A stretch of DNA of 64,000 bases from Pacificibacter marinus. Its GTDB lineage: Bacteria; Pseudomonadota; Alphaproteobacteria; Rhodobacterales; Rhodobacteraceae. Every line of letters begins with the position of its first letter. The first letter of the stretch is position 1. The position numbers and the translations under genes were made by a program. Of the stretch, positions 9,582 through 19,005 are shown piece after piece. Below the pieces are notes generated by a model, which was not told where the DNA came from, made no database searches, and saw only the letters and a program-made list of their open reading frames with translations. The stretch covers positions 153,139 through 217,138 of the forward strand of contig NZ_FNZV01000006.1 of the NCBI RefSeq assembly GCF_900109555.1, in the 5' to 3' direction.

Positions 9582-10229
9582 ATGAAGCTAACATTTCCCA
9601 TTGCGGAACCAGACGCGGCGGCCCTTGAAAAGGGTCGCCTCCTCTTTTCAGGCGAAACTGATTTTGTAAAAGGCGTCGTCGCCATGGACGGCATGCCGCC
9701 AGACGACCGAATCGAAATTTGCTTTGCAGGTCGCTCAAACGTGGGCAAATCAACACTGATCAATGCGCTCACAGGACGCAAAGCTTTGGCGCGTGCGTCC
9801 AATACGCCAGGCCGAACACAAGAGATCAACTTTTTCACCTGCGCAGACAGCCATTATGTCGTCGATTTACCGGGCTATGGATTTGCCAAAGCGCCAAAAG
9901 ACACAGTGGCCAAATGGCAGCGCTTGCTCAAGGCCTACCTGTCAGGCCGCGCAACTCTGCGCCGAGCCTTTGTCTTGATCGACAGTCGTCATGGCGTAAA
10001 AGCCGTTGACGAAGAAATCATGAGCTTGCTTGATCGCTCAGCTGTCACTTTTCAAGTCGTGATGACCAAAGCAGATAAAGTCAAAGACGCCGAGCGCGAA
10101 AAGAATTTGGCCCAAACTCGTGAAGCCGTTTCCAAGCATCCTGCCGCCTACCCAGAGATCATCGTGACATCTTCTGAAAAAGGTTGGGGGGTTGACGTGC
10201 TACGCGCGGTGATCTCAACTTTGGAATAA
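9582..10229 (+). CDS. yihA: Ribosome biogenesis GTP-binding protein YihA/YsxC/EngB
   Basis: A 215-residue TRAFAC-class GTPase involved in 50S assembly. The G1 motif is [10 protein letters not shown] (about residue 52), G2 is [12 protein letters not shown]3 is [12 protein letters not shown]4 is TKADKVK and G5 is TSSEKGWG. All are intact and length is typical. It starts 17 bp after yidC and is likely in the same transcript, with argB following 28 bp later. Confidence 0.95.
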   Translation: MKLTFPIAEPDAAALEKGRLLFSGETDFVKGVVAMDGMPPDDRIEICFAGRSNVGKSTLINALTGRKALARASNTPGRTQEINFFTCADSHYVVDLPGYGFAKAPKDTVAKWQRLLKAYLSGRATLRRAFVLIDSRHGVKAVDEEIMSLLDRSAVTFQVVMTKADKVKDAEREKNLAQTREAVSKHPAAYPEIIVTSSEKGWGVDVLRAVISTLE

Positions 10230-10257
10230 CACTTTTATTACGGCATACAGGGTTGAT

Positions 10258-11187
10258 ATGCATCGTCAGCCTCACACATTCCCCGGACCCCAAGCCATGA
10301 AGAAACAAGACATGAATAGAGATTGGATCGCAACCGCACGCACATTGTCCCAAGCCCTGCCCTATTTGCAGCGCTACGAAGGCGCGACTGTCGTGATTAA
10401 ACTTGGCGGCCATGCCATGGGCTCTGACGAGGCAATGGAAAGCTTTGCGCGCGATGTCGTTTTGATGCAGCAAGTGGGCGTTAAGCCCGTTGTCGTGCAC
10501 GGTGGCGGGCCAATGATCAATAAGATGTTGGCAGATTTGAATATCGAATCCGAATTCGTGAATGGTAAACGCGTGACGGACCTTGCCACCGTCGAAATCG
10601 TCGAAATGGTTTTGTCTGGCTTGGTCAATAAGCGCATCGTGCAAGCGATCAATAGTCAAGGGGGCCGCGCGGTCGGCATTTCAGGCAAGGACGCGAACTT
10701 GATGGTCTGCGAGCAAACTGACCCGACGCTTGGGTTTGTCGGAACGCCGGTTGATATGAACCCTGCCATCATTGCAGAATTGGGTCGTGAGGGCCTTATC
10801 CCCGTCATCGCACCAGTTGGTGCAGGCCGCAATGGCGAAACATTTAACGTCAACGGCGACACAGCTGCGGGTGCTATCGCTGGTGCGCTCAAAGCGGATC
10901 GCCTGCTGTTGCTCACAGATGTGTCGGGCGTCAAGGGTGCAGATGGCGAGGTGTTAACCTCATTAAACTCCGATATGATCCGGTCATTGACCAAAGAGGG
11001 CGTGATCGCGGGCGGGATGATCCCAAAAACTGAGACCGCGCTCGATGCACTGCGAGACGGCGTCAGAGCTGTTGTGATCTTGGATGGGCGTGCCCCCAAT
11101 GCCTGCCTGCTTGAGCTTTATACAGAGCATGGCGCGGGCTCGTTAATCCGCGATTCTGAACAAAATAACTCAACGAAAGATATTTAA
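10258..11187 (+). CDS. argB: Acetylglutamate kinase
   Basis: Phosphorylates N-acetylglutamate in arginine synthesis. Conserved elements are [35 protein letters not shown], and the C-terminal VSGVKG and [14 protein letters not shown] segments. Up to 309 residues. The start is uncertain: an internal ATG at 10297 gives [14 protein letters not shown], which matches alphaproteobacterial ArgB starts and may be the true one. No clear Shine-Dalgarno precedes either. The stop codon overlaps the start of the next gene. Confidence 0.94.
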   Translation: MHRQPHTFPGPQAMKKQDMNRDWIATARTLSQALPYLQRYEGATVVIKLGGHAMGSDEAMESFARDVVLMQQVGVKPVVVHGGGPMINKMLADLNIESEFVNGKRVTDLATVEIVEMVLSGLVNKRIVQAINSQGGRAVGISGKDANLMVCEQTDPTLGFVGTPVDMNPAIIAELGREGLIPVIAPVGAGRNGETFNVNGDTAAGAIAGALKADRLLLLTDVSGVKGADGEVLTSLNSDMIRSLTKEGVIAGGMIPKTETALDALRDGVRAVVILDGRAPNACLLELYTEHGAGSLIRDSEQNNSTKDI

Positions 11188-11696
11188 TGGGCTTGCGCCT
11201 TATCCTCGCACGCCATGCAAAATCAAGCTGGGGCGACCCCTTGCTTGAGGATATAGATCGCGACCTCAATACCCGCGGCACAAACGATGCAATACTGATT
11301 GGGCAGTGGCTTGCCACAAATGGCTACTGTCCGGACGAAGCACTCGTTTCAGCCGCCTGCAGAACACAGCAGACGTGGTCATCAATCAAAACTACAACCA
11401 CGCTGGATACAACCAAAGTCGCGATACACGACGGGCTTTACCTTGCCTCCAGCGACCAAATTTTACATCATATACGGCAAGCGACAGGCAATACGGTCCT
11501 TGTGATTGCGCATAATCCGGGGATCGGCGATTTCGCGACGCGATTTGCCAAAGTCGCAACCACACATAGCGATTTCGCCCGCTATCCAACCTGTGCAACC
11601 ACAGTTTTTGATGTCAAAGCGTCCTCATGGTCCGATGTGAAATTTGGTGAGAACCCTATTTTAAACTTCTGTGTCCCGCGCGAGCTTCGTCCATAA
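11187..11696 (+). CDS. SixA-like phosphohistidine phosphatase (histidine phosphatase superfamily)
   Basis: A 169-residue member of the histidine phosphatase superfamily. It opens with LRLILARHAKSSW, where RHA carries the catalytic His, and continues with the SixA-type DLNTRGTNDA segment. The second catalytic His is in VIAHNPGIGDF. SixA proteins remove phosphate from phospho-His in HPt domains or PTS components; the target here is unknown. The ATG overlaps the last base of argB, so the pair is coupled. A strong hairpin follows. Confidence 0.85.
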   Translation: MGLRLILARHAKSSWGDPLLEDIDRDLNTRGTNDAILIGQWLATNGYCPDEALVSAACRTQQTWSSIKTTTTLDTTKVAIHDGLYLASSDQILHHIRQATGNTVLVIAHNPGIGDFATRFAKVATTHSDFARYPTCATTVFDVKASSWSDVKFGENPILNFCVPRELRP

Positions 11697-11720
11697 AAGA
11701 GATATACATCAGCTGATGCA

Positions 11721-11743
11721 AAAGGCGCCCTGAGGCGCCTTTT
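11721..11743. terminator. Bidirectional intrinsic terminator between sixA-like and bztD
   Basis: A perfect 9-bp stem, AAAGGCGCC / GGCGCCTTT, with a CTGA loop and T-rich 3' side on plus and A-rich 5' side. It sits between convergent genes and can serve both. Confidence 0.8.
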
Positions 11744-11763
11744 CATTAACATTTTGAACTGCT

Positions 11764-12555
11764 TTAGTGACCCAAAATTTGGCTCAGGAACAATTTTGTC
11801 CGTTCGGATTTCGGGTTGTTAAAGAACTCTTCTGGCTCGTTTTGCTCAACAATTTGACCTTGGTCCATAAAGATCACGCGGTCGGCCACTTGACGTGCAA
11901 AGCCCATTTCATGGGTCACACAGAGCATGGTCATGCCTTCTTCCGCAAGCGTGACCATGGTGTCGAGCACCTCTTTGATCATCTCAGGATCAAGCGCTGA
12001 CGTGGGTTCATCGAACAACATGATACGCGGTTGCATACACAAAGAGCGCGCGATCGCCACACGTTGCTGCTGGCCACCAGACAGCATGCCGGGGTACTTG
12101 TTCGCTTGATCAGGGATTTTCACCTTTTCAAGAAAGTGCATTGCCAGTTCTTCGGCTTCTTTCTTGGGCGTTTTGCGCACCCACATTGGGGCCAAAGTAC
12201 AGTTTTCCAAAATGGTCAGATGTGGAAACAAGTTGAAGTGTTGAAAGCACATGCCAACTTCTGAACGAATCTTATCGATGTTTTTAAGGTCTGATGACAG
12301 CTCAGTACCATCGACAATAATTTGGCCTTTTTGGTGCTCTTCCAAACGATTGATACAGCGGATCATCGTGGATTTTCCAGAGCCAGAAGGCCCCGCAATC
12401 ACAATGCGCTCACCACGTTGAACCGTAAGGTTGATGTCACGCAACACATGGAAATCACCGTACCATTTGTTCATGTTGGTAATCTGGATCGCCACCTCAT
12501 CAGAGACGTTCATTTTGCTTCGGTCGACAACGCGGTCTTGAATTTCAGCAGACAT
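11764..12555 (-). CDS. bztD: Acidic/amide amino acid ABC transporter, ATP-binding subunit
   Basis: A 263-residue ABC ATPase of the polar amino acid family (BztD/AapP/GlnQ). Walker A is GPSGSGKST, the signature LSGGQQQR, Walker [12 protein letters not shown], and the H-loop CVTHEMGF. It is the last gene of a four-gene unit with two permeases and a binding protein, 15 bp after the BztC permease gene. It energises uptake of glutamate, glutamine, aspartate and asparagine in the characterised Rhodobacter Bzt system; specificity here is inferred. Confidence 0.93.
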   Translation of the reverse strand: MSAEIQDRVVDRSKMNVSDEVAIQITNMNKWYGDFHVLRDINLTVQRGERIVIAGPSGSGKSTMIRCINRLEEHQKGQIIVDGTELSSDLKNIDKIRSEVGMCFQHFNLFPHLTILENCTLAPMWVRKTPKKEAEELAMHFLEKVKIPDQANKYPGMLSGGQQQRVAIARSLCMQPRIMLFDEPTSALDPEMIKEVLDTMVTLAEEGMTMLCVTHEMGFARQVADRVIFMDQGQIVEQNEPEEFFNNPKSERTKLFLSQILGH

Positions 12556-12570
12556 AGATAGTCTCCTTTC

Positions 12571-13875
12571 TTAGTGATGATCGGTGCGAAGCTTGCGCTC
12601 CAGCCACTGTGAATATCGGGACATTGAGAAACAGCATACCCAAAAGATAAGTCCGATAAAGATGTAGAGTTCCCAAGTGATCCCGTTCCATGCCGAGTTG
12701 GCCCTGATGGCTTGCGCGGCGGCAAGCATGTCAAAAATACCAATGAAGAATACAAGCGTTGTATCTTTGAACAGACCAATGAAGGTGTTCACAATCCCTG
12801 GGATCGAAATCTTCAAGGCTTGCGGCATAATGATTAATCTTTGAGCTTGCCAGTAATCTAAGCCTAAAGCATCAGCAGCTTCGTACTGACCTTTCGGCAA
12901 AGCCGCCAAGCCTCCACGGATCACTTCCGCCATGTAAGCAGACGAGAACAACGTTACCATGACGATCACACGCAGGGTCAAATCGAATACAACGTCTGGT
13001 GGCAAAAAGTAGTTGAGCAAGAGCGACGCTGTGAAAAGCAACGTGATCAACGGAACGCCACGGAAGAACTCGATAAAGCCGATACACATAGCTTTGACCA
13101 ACGGTAAATCCGACTGACGCCCCAGCGCCAACACGATGCCAATTGGCAAAGATAGGGCAATGCCTGACACGCCGATAATCATCGAGATCACAAAGCCACC
13201 AAGTTCACGGCTTTGAATTTCTCGCAAAGCAAAAAGAGGCACCGTGTCGTTCAGAACGCCGACGATTGCGGGACCGATTAAGAACCACCAGAGTAGCGCA
13301 ATAGCGACCCCCACAAGCGTTGAAAGCCCCGACCCCATGTAACGCCCTGCGCCGATAGTTGCAAAATATGCAACCACAAATCCCATTGCGATAGACAGCG
13401 GTCCCCACAAGGAACCACCCCAGATCAACCACACCATCAAGAAAGGGTACGCGGCAGTGAGCCACAACAGTTTGCGTGGTAAGGCGTCAAACAGAACAGG
13501 CAAAACGGCAATGATCAGCAGAACAAAAGCGATATGGGTGCGCCAATATTCGCTGGATGGAAAAAAGGTGCCATAGAAAATCTGCTGCCAACGTTCATTG
13601 ATCACGCCCCAACATGCCGCATGTCGACCGCTCAAAATCTCGCGACATTCTTGCAGTGAGTTCGCGTCCCAAACACCACCGAAAATCCAAGGCAGCGCCC
13701 CTCTGAGCAACGAATAAATCAGCACGATAGACACAAGTGTCAAAGCCGTGTTGAGCCAGTTAGAAAACAGGTTGTCTCGAATCCATTTAGACATGCCAAC
13801 CTGCCCGCGTGGGGCTGGTTGTTGGTCCAACATGTTGTCGCGCACAAATGCGATGGTCGTATTTTGATTACTCAT
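12571..13875 (-). CDS. bztC: Amino acid ABC transporter permease (BztC/AapM type)
   Basis: A 434-residue polar amino acid permease. It has about eight transmembrane helices, including an N-terminal insertion of three to four helices typical of BztC/AapM. The EAA-like loop reads EAADALGLDYWQAQRLIIMPQALKI in its C-terminal half (key residues G, P and the ADALGL core), and FIGLFKDTTLVFFIG follows. It forms a heterodimeric pore with the next permease and lies 1 bp from it. Confidence 0.92.
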   Translation of the reverse strand: MSNQNTTIAFVRDNMLDQQPAPRGQVGMSKWIRDNLFSNWLNTALTLVSIVLIYSLLRGALPWIFGGVWDANSLQECREILSGRHAACWGVINERWQQIFYGTFFPSSEYWRTHIAFVLLIIAVLPVLFDALPRKLLWLTAAYPFLMVWLIWGGSLWGPLSIAMGFVVAYFATIGAGRYMGSGLSTLVGVAIALLWWFLIGPAIVGVLNDTVPLFALREIQSRELGGFVISMIIGVSGIALSLPIGIVLALGRQSDLPLVKAMCIGFIEFFRGVPLITLLFTASLLLNYFLPPDVVFDLTLRVIVMVTLFSSAYMAEVIRGGLAALPKGQYEAADALGLDYWQAQRLIIMPQALKISIPGIVNTFIGLFKDTTLVFFIGIFDMLAAAQAIRANSAWNGITWELYIFIGLIFWVCCFSMSRYSQWLERKLRTDHH

Positions 13876-13876
13876 C

Positions 13877-15097
13877 TTAGCGCTCCTTCAGTTTCATGGA
13901 TTTGTTGTAGACGTTCATACCGGTTGAAATCACAAGAGATACGATGAGGTAGATCAGCATCATCAACAGCATGCTTTCAAGTTCTCGACCCGTGTTGTTC
14001 ATCGTCGTGCCACCAAGCGTGGCACGTAGATCTTGATAGCCAACGGCAAGAGCGAGCGATGAGTTTTTCGTAAGGTTCAAGAACTGCGAAATCAGCGGGG
14101 GAATGATCACCCGCAGCGCTTGCGGCAAAATCACAAGGTTCATGGTGCGCGAAGGGCGAATGCCAAGTGCCGCGGCTGCCTCGCTTTGTCCTTTTGAAAT
14201 CGCCAGAATACCAGAGCGAACAATCTCGGCGATAAAGGACCCCGTGTAGACAGACAAAGCCAACCAAAGTGCCAAAAATGAGTTACTGAGCTCAAATCCA
14301 CCCTTAAAGTTAAATCCTGTTAAAACAGGGAAATTCAATCCAATGGGACGTCCCAGAATGAAAAACACCAACAAGGACGGTACAAAAAAGATCGCGATTT
14401 TGATCCAAAAATTTGGCAGAATTTGACCTGTCGCTTCGAACCGGCGTTTGGCCCATCGACCAAAGGCCCAGATGCCCAAAAGTGACAATAAGAATGTGAT
14501 GACGACAAATGCAGACCCCGCGCCCCAGTCAGGAGACGGAATATACGTGCCACGGCCCGTCACTGCGATACTGTCCCACAGCCACATTGATGCGTCAGGG
14601 TTTTCACCTCTAAACGATTTGGGTTGTGGTAAAGTTTCGGTCAGCACAGCCATTGTTGCGATGATCCAGATCACCACGGGGATGTTGCGGAACGTTTCCA
14701 CGTAGACAGTCATGATTTTTGCGATCAGCCAGTTTTTTGACAAGCGCAAAACGCCCGCCGTTACCCCGATGATCGTCGCAAGGATACAGCCCAAAAATGC
14801 TACGAAAAGTGTGTTGAGCAACCCGACCATTGCGGCGCGAAAGTTAGATGATGTTGAATCATACTCGATCAAGCGCTGTTTGATGTCATAGTTAGCTGGA
14901 TTTTTAAGAAACCCAAAATCGATTTCCTTGCCTAAACTTGCAAGATTGCTTTTCACGTTCATCACCAAGAAAAGCGCGATAAACATAAAGGCGATAAACG
15001 CAATAACTTGGATCGTTATGGATCGGTATCGCGTGTCGTAAAGCAGTTGACTGATGTGAAATCCATCGGCCTTTGGTGGGTCTATCATTGTCGTCAT
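13877..15097 (-). CDS. bztB: Amino acid ABC transporter permease (BztB/AapQ type)
   Basis: A 406-residue permease of the polar amino acid family. The substrate-loop EAA motif reads EAAAALGIRPSRTMNLVILP, followed by NLTKNSSLALAVGYQDL. ATG at 15097 (MTTMIDPPKADG) is preferred because GGGGGAC sits about 8 bp upstream; an in-frame start at 15133 would add 12 residues. It partners BztC. A strong hairpin separates it from the upstream binding-protein gene. Confidence 0.92.
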   Translation of the reverse strand: MTTMIDPPKADGFHISQLLYDTRYRSITIQVIAFIAFMFIALFLVMNVKSNLASLGKEIDFGFLKNPANYDIKQRLIEYDSTSSNFRAAMVGLLNTLFVAFLGCILATIIGVTAGVLRLSKNWLIAKIMTVYVETFRNIPVVIWIIATMAVLTETLPQPKSFRGENPDASMWLWDSIAVTGRGTYIPSPDWGAGSAFVVITFLLSLLGIWAFGRWAKRRFEATGQILPNFWIKIAIFFVPSLLVFFILGRPIGLNFPVLTGFNFKGGFELSNSFLALWLALSVYTGSFIAEIVRSGILAISKGQSEAAAALGIRPSRTMNLVILPQALRVIIPPLISQFLNLTKNSSLALAVGYQDLRATLGGTTMNNTGRELESMLLMMLIYLIVSLVISTGMNVYNKSMKLKER

Positions 15098-15195
15098 TGT
15101 AGACTGTCCCCCATGTCCCCGTTTGTAACGCAAAATTCGACAGGATTACGCCCCATCGTTTGGTTACTTTGTTTTTGATCGTGCCTAGATATGAA

Positions 15196-15221
15196 AAGGG
15201 CGCGGAGTGAACCGCGCCCTT
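15196..15221 (-). terminator. Hairpin between bztA and bztB (attenuator-like)
   Basis: A perfect 10-bp stem AAGGGCGCGG / CCGCGCCCTT with a 6-nt loop, followed on the minus strand by TTTTCAT. It lies 15 bp after the bztA stop. In binding-protein operons such a hairpin partly terminates or protects the upstream message, giving excess binding protein over membrane subunits. Confidence 0.7.
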
Positions 15222-15235
15222 AAGAGTGCTAAAAC

Positions 15236-16270
15236 CTAGCGGAAGGGTGGGGAGTAGATGAGACCACCTTCGGTCCAAAGCGCGTTCAAGCCACGTGCAA
15301 GGCCAACTGGTGTACTTTCACCAATGTTCGCTTCGAAAGATTCGCCGTAGTTGCCCACTTTAGTGATGATGTTCAGACCAAAGTCGTTTGGCAGACCAAG
15401 CATCGCGCCAAGTTCACCTTCGCCACCGAGCAAACGGTTGATTTCAGGGTTCTCAGTGCCGTTAGCAGCCATGTCAGCTGCATTTGCAGATGTCACACCA
15501 AGCTCTTCAGCAGAAACCATTGCGTTAAGTGTCCAACGTACAACGTCGCCCCATTCAGAGTCGCCGTGGCGTACAAGCGGGCCGAGTGGCTCTTTGGAGA
15601 TGATTTCAGGCAAAACAACATAGTCGTTTGGCGTTTCAAAAGACGCACGGGATGCAGCAAGTGCAGACGCGTCAGTTGTGTACACATCACATGCGCCAGC
15701 CAAAAACTGGTTTTGTGCTTCTGTGAAGCTTTCCACTGGAACGGGCTCATAGTCCAAGCCGTTTACACGGAAGAAGTCCGCGAGGTTCAGCTCGGTTGTT
15801 GTACCTGTTTCAATACAAACAGTCGCGCCAGACAGTTCTTTTGCAGACGAAACGCCTAGGTCTTTTGGAACCATAAAGCCCTGACCATCGTAGTAGTTTA
15901 CGCCAGTGAATTCGAGTTTGAGATCGACATCGCGTGAGAATGTCCATGTTGTGTTACGTGCCAACATGTCAACTTCGCCAGAAGACAGCGCTGTGAAACG
16001 CACAGCAGATGTCAGCGGTGTGTATTCAACTTTTTCTGGATCGCCGAAAATCGCAGCGGCAACAGCGCGGCAAAGATCTACGTCAAAGCCTTTCCAAACG
16101 CCATTCGCGTCTGGGGCAGCAAAACCCGGTGTACCTGGGTTCACGCCACACTTAAGTGCACCGTGCTCTTTGACCGCAGCCAAAGTAGATGAGCCAGAGT
16201 CTTGAGCCATAGCACCGCTTGCCACGAGACCGGCAGCAGCCAAAGCGCTTAGAAATACAGTTTTTTTCAT
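15236..16270 (-). CDS. bztA: Amino acid ABC transporter periplasmic binding protein
   Basis: A 344-residue solute-binding protein of family 3. A clear Sec signal peptide, MKKTVFLSALAAAGLVASG ending AMA-Q, directs it to the periplasm. Conserved SBP3 features include KCGVNPGTPGFA, GFDVDLCRAVAAAIFG, the LARNTTWTFSRD segment and LSGATVCIETGTTTE. It matches the BztA/AapJ length class. A good ribosome binding site, AGGAAGAGG, precedes the ATG. It is first in the unit, and its upstream region holds three palindromes. Confidence 0.94.
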   Translation of the reverse strand: MKKTVFLSALAAAGLVASGAMAQDSGSSTLAAVKEHGALKCGVNPGTPGFAAPDANGVWKGFDVDLCRAVAAAIFGDPEKVEYTPLTSAVRFTALSSGEVDMLARNTTWTFSRDVDLKLEFTGVNYYDGQGFMVPKDLGVSSAKELSGATVCIETGTTTELNLADFFRVNGLDYEPVPVESFTEAQNQFLAGACDVYTTDASALAASRASFETPNDYVVLPEIISKEPLGPLVRHGDSEWGDVVRWTLNAMVSAEELGVTSANAADMAANGTENPEINRLLGGEGELGAMLGLPNDFGLNIITKVGNYGESFEANIGESTPVGLARGLNALWTEGGLIYSPPFR

Positions 16271-16585
16271 TTTTACCTCTTCCTGATCATGCGTTGTTTA
16301 CAACGCTTGTCCGATCATTTGTTGACCGGTGAATTGGATGAATGGCGCATATGCGCCCTCACTATGTTAAGATGAGAGCATTCATCACATATCGTCAAGT
16401 CCATGATCAAGATTTCGCATACTTAAGAGGCGGCAGCACAATTCATAAGCATACGATAACACCGACACTAACTGATGCTATTTTAGCATCAGTTAGTGTC
16501 GGTTCTATGTATACAGGGGCTACGCGGGTGATTTTATTCAATTTCACCGCATGAATAGGCCGTGAAAACCGGAAACTGGGTATCG
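16271..16585. other. Palindrome-rich intergenic region upstream of bztA
   Basis: No gene is supported in these 315 bp. They hold three perfect inverted repeats: GCGTTGT-TT-ACAACGC at 16291-16306, GGCGCATATGCGCC at 16344-16357, and a 20-bp-arm repeat at 16461-16503. The first two lie 20-90 bp upstream of the bztA ATG and could be operators. The largest lies 83 bp past the ATP12 stop. Confidence 0.7.
16461..16503. repeat. Perfect 20-bp inverted repeat with 3-nt loop
   Basis: Left arm ACCGACACTAACTGATGCTA at 16461-16480, loop TTT, and an exact reverse complement at 16484-16503. It is not followed by a T-run on either strand, and the arms are not GC-rich, unlike the intrinsic terminators of this window. 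It may be a protein-binding palindrome, a terminator for the ATP12 gene, or an unknown dispersed repeat. Confidence 0.85.
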
Positions 16586-17296
16586 CTATTTTTGCGCCAT
16601 GTGGAAAAAATCATACGCATGTTCAAAGCTTTTCCGTTTGATTTCAGAAACTTTAGTCGCTTCGTCATCTTCGCCCCATTGGGCAATTTGGTACGCCTCA
16701 TCGATGCGAGATAGGTCCCAAAGGGCTTTCGGTGCATGAAGTGATTCGGTTGCAGCGAATCCAAGGGCCAAAGATCCTGACAAAGCGACAAGATCATGAA
16801 ACGCCGAAAGCTCAAACGCAGTCAGTGAGTGTACGCGTGCGCGCAGTAGTTCCAGCGCAGTTGAATCCTGTGGTACCGGCATAACACCCGCACGGGTTTC
16901 AAGGCGCGCACCATAGGTTTCAAAAACCCAGTCGATGATCGGATCCCAAGCCTCGGCTTGCTGTGCGATGAGTTCACGGGGAGATGTGGCGCGATAGCAA
17001 ATAAGGTCACTGTCGCCGTAATCCGCCAGCATATCTGCGACCTCGGTGTGCTGAATGCGCACCTTATCAATCGCAGCATTGGCACCACGAGTGAACGGCA
17101 TGCCACTTGGATCAATCTTGCCCTCTTGCGCGTCCCATTCGTCCCGAATGTGGACCGCCAACGGTTGCGTTGGAACGACCAAAAGCGCTTTGGCAGGGGT
17201 GCGCACATTGCGCCCATCCAAAAGGACGGTAAATCCTCCCTCAACCTCACTAACAGTTGTGTCTTTCCAAAAGCGCTTGGCCGCAAAATCCGCCAC
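16586..17296 (-). CDS. ATP12 family F1-ATPase assembly chaperone
   Basis: A 236-residue ATP12 family protein, the bacterial counterpart of the mitochondrial chaperone that binds the F1 alpha subunit during ATP synthase assembly. Recognisable family segments are KRFWKDTTV, GFTVLLDGRNVRTPAK, EWDAQEGKIDP, MPFTRGANAAID and YGDSDLICYRA. It is characteristic of alphaproteobacteria and mitochondria. It is the last gene of the rarA-crcB-rluC-HAD string, 3 bp after the HAD gene. Confidence 0.92.
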   Translation of the reverse strand: MADFAAKRFWKDTTVSEVEGGFTVLLDGRNVRTPAKALLVVPTQPLAVHIRDEWDAQEGKIDPSGMPFTRGANAAIDKVRIQHTEVADMLADYGDSDLICYRATSPRELIAQQAEAWDPIIDWVFETYGARLETRAGVMPVPQDSTALELLRARVHSLTAFELSAFHDLVALSGSLALGFAATESLHAPKALWDLSRIDEAYQIAQWGEDDEATKVSEIKRKSFEHAYDFFHMAQK

Positions 17297-17299
17297 GTC

Positions 17300-17968
17300 T
17301 TAGTCCTTCCAAATCTGATCTAAAGCCGCATCAAGCTGGCTAAAATCTGTCACGACAGCGCGTGCCCCCGTCGCCTTTAAAGCGTCAACTCCGTGGTACC
17401 CCCAAGAGACGCCAAGCCCAGCACAGCGTGCGGCAGCTGCCATTTCCATGTCATAGGTGGTATCGCCAACGACAACAGCATTTTGCGCGGCCACTTCACA
17501 CTCTGCCAAACAAGCTTGAACCATTGATGGATGTGGCTTTGACGGATGATTGTCAGCGCATTGCGTGCTGACAAAATGAGAGCCAAAGGTCCATTCTTGC
17601 AGCAAGGCATCCAAGCCGCGTCGGCTTTTCCCTGTGGCAATGGCTAAAACCACGTCATCGCGGGCAATCAAACGCGCGATAGCGCTGTCAGCGCCCTCAA
17701 ACAGTGGCATGGCTGCATCCATTTTTAAGCGATTTTCAGTAAAATCAGCTTTGTAGACATCAACCATCTCGGCAATGGTTTTGTCACTCGCCTCTTGGGC
17801 AAGTTCGCGGATCGCAATAGGTAACGACAGGCCCACGATCGACAAAATGGCATCACGCGTCGGCGTTGGCACCCCAACCGCACCAAAAGCAGCGGTCATT
17901 GACGCAATGATATGAGCCTGACTGTCGATCAATGTGCCGTCGACATCAAAGATTACAAGTTTGGTCAT
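17300..17968 (-). CDS. HAD-superfamily hydrolase (phosphoglycolate phosphatase-like)
   Basis: A 222-residue HAD-IA hydrolase. Motif I is IFDVDGTLIDS with the nucleophile Asp near residue 8. A helical cap follows. Motif II is AIATGKSRRGLD, motif III includes KPHPSM, and motif IV VVGDTTYDMEMA. Such enzymes dephosphorylate small phosphorylated metabolites; the substrate is not determinable. It overlaps rluC by 4 bp and is followed 3 bp later by the ATP12 gene. Confidence 0.9.
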   Translation of the reverse strand: MTKLVIFDVDGTLIDSQAHIIASMTAAFGAVGVPTPTRDAILSIVGLSLPIAIRELAQEASDKTIAEMVDVYKADFTENRLKMDAAMPLFEGADSAIARLIARDDVVLAIATGKSRRGLDALLQEWTFGSHFVSTQCADNHPSKPHPSMVQACLAECEVAAQNAVVVGDTTYDMEMAAAARCAGLGVSWGYHGVDALKATGARAVVTDFSQLDAALDQIWKD

Positions 17969-19005
17969 CTCAACGTCTCAAAAGGATCTTCAGCCGCCAA
18001 ATCTTCGGACCAGTCAAAGGTATCCCAGCTATTTTTCATATGTTCAGGAAGCGGGGCAGTAACGCTAAGCGGTTTATGGGTCACAGGGTGTTCAAACGCG
18101 ATGCGACGTGCGTGCAGATGGAGTTTTTTACTGATCACGCCACCAAGCTGCGCGCCCCAGCCATCGCCCATATTTTCCTGACCAGAGCCGCCATATTTGC
18201 CGTCACCGACAATAGGATGCCCAATCTCGGCCATGTGCACACGCAATTGGTGTGTACGGCCAGTCAAAGGTTCCATAGCCACCCAAGACGCGCGACTGCC
18301 AACACGGTACAGCGTAGCGTACAGCGAACTGGCCCGCTTTGCGCCCTCAGTCGTGCCGACATCGCGCGGATGCACAGCGATCATTTTTTCGCCTTCGCCG
18401 CCTTTGCCACGCCCCATCGCTTTGACCAAACCATATTTGATCTCACCGAGATAAGGCACAGGAACGCCAGCGACCAAAGCCCAATAAATCTTACGCGTGT
18501 TGCGATGGCGAAAGGCTTCGGTCAGCTTTGTTGCCATTGCTGGGGTGCGCGCCAAAACCAATGCGCCCGACGTATCTTTGTCCAAGCGATGCACCAAACG
18601 TGGCTTTTCGGGATAGCCAAAGCGCAAAGCCTCGGACAGAACATCAACGTGTCGCGTTTGTTTTGATCCGCCTTGGGTGGGCAGCCCCGCAGGTTTGTTG
18701 ATCACGATAATATGGTCATCTTTGTACAAGACGGCCTCTTGCATCATCTTGATATCAGCCTTGGTGATGCGAATGGTGCTGTGTTTTGGTGCTTCAGAGT
18801 CTGGCAGCGGAGGCACACGCACGACATTGCCAGGACCAACGCGAGTATTGGATTTCACCCGCCCACCATCGACGCGAATATCGCCTTTGCGGCACATCTT
18901 TTCGATGTTGCCCTGTGTGACCAGTGGAAACGATTTACGGAACCAACGATCAAGGCGCTGTTCTGGCTGATCGTCTCCGATGGTAATTAATTGAACCTTG
19001 CTCAT
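17965..19005 (-). CDS. rluC: 23S rRNA pseudouridine synthase RluC-type
   Basis: A 346-residue RluA/RluC family enzyme. The N-terminal S4 RNA-binding domain contains RLDRWFRKSFP and GDIRVDGGRVK. The catalytic motif HRLDKDTSGALVLAR (about residue 142) holds the catalytic Asp. Further on are the family segments RTHQLRVHMAEIGHPIVGD. RluC modifies 955, 2504 and 2580 of 23S rRNA in E. coli; assignment to RluC rather than a close paralogue is from overall form. The start overlaps crcB by 4 bp. Confidence 0.88.
   Translation of the reverse strand: MSKVQLITIGDDQPEQRLDRWFRKSFPLVTQGNIEKMCRKGDIRVDGGRVKSNTRVGPGNVVRVPPLPDSEAPKHSTIRITKADIKMMQEAVLYKDDHIIVINKPAGLPTQGGSKQTRHVDVLSEALRFGYPEKPRLVHRLDKDTSGALVLARTPAMATKLTEAFRHRNTRKIYWALVAGVPVPYLGEIKYGLVKAMGRGKGGEGEKMIAVHPRDVGTTEGAKRASSLYATLYRVGSRASWVAMEPLTGRTHQLRVHMAEIGHPIVGDGKYGGSGQENMGDGWGAQLGGVISKKLHLHARRIAFEHPVTHKPLSVTAPLPEHMKNSWDTFDWSEDLAAEDPFETLR

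Noticed and set aside
16342..16554. A 70-codon plus-strand frame over the large palindrome
   Set aside because: It translates through the inverted repeat; no family resemblance and poor start context.
17932..18666. A 244-codon plus-strand open frame opposite rluC
   Set aside because: Antisense shadow of rluC with no family resemblance.
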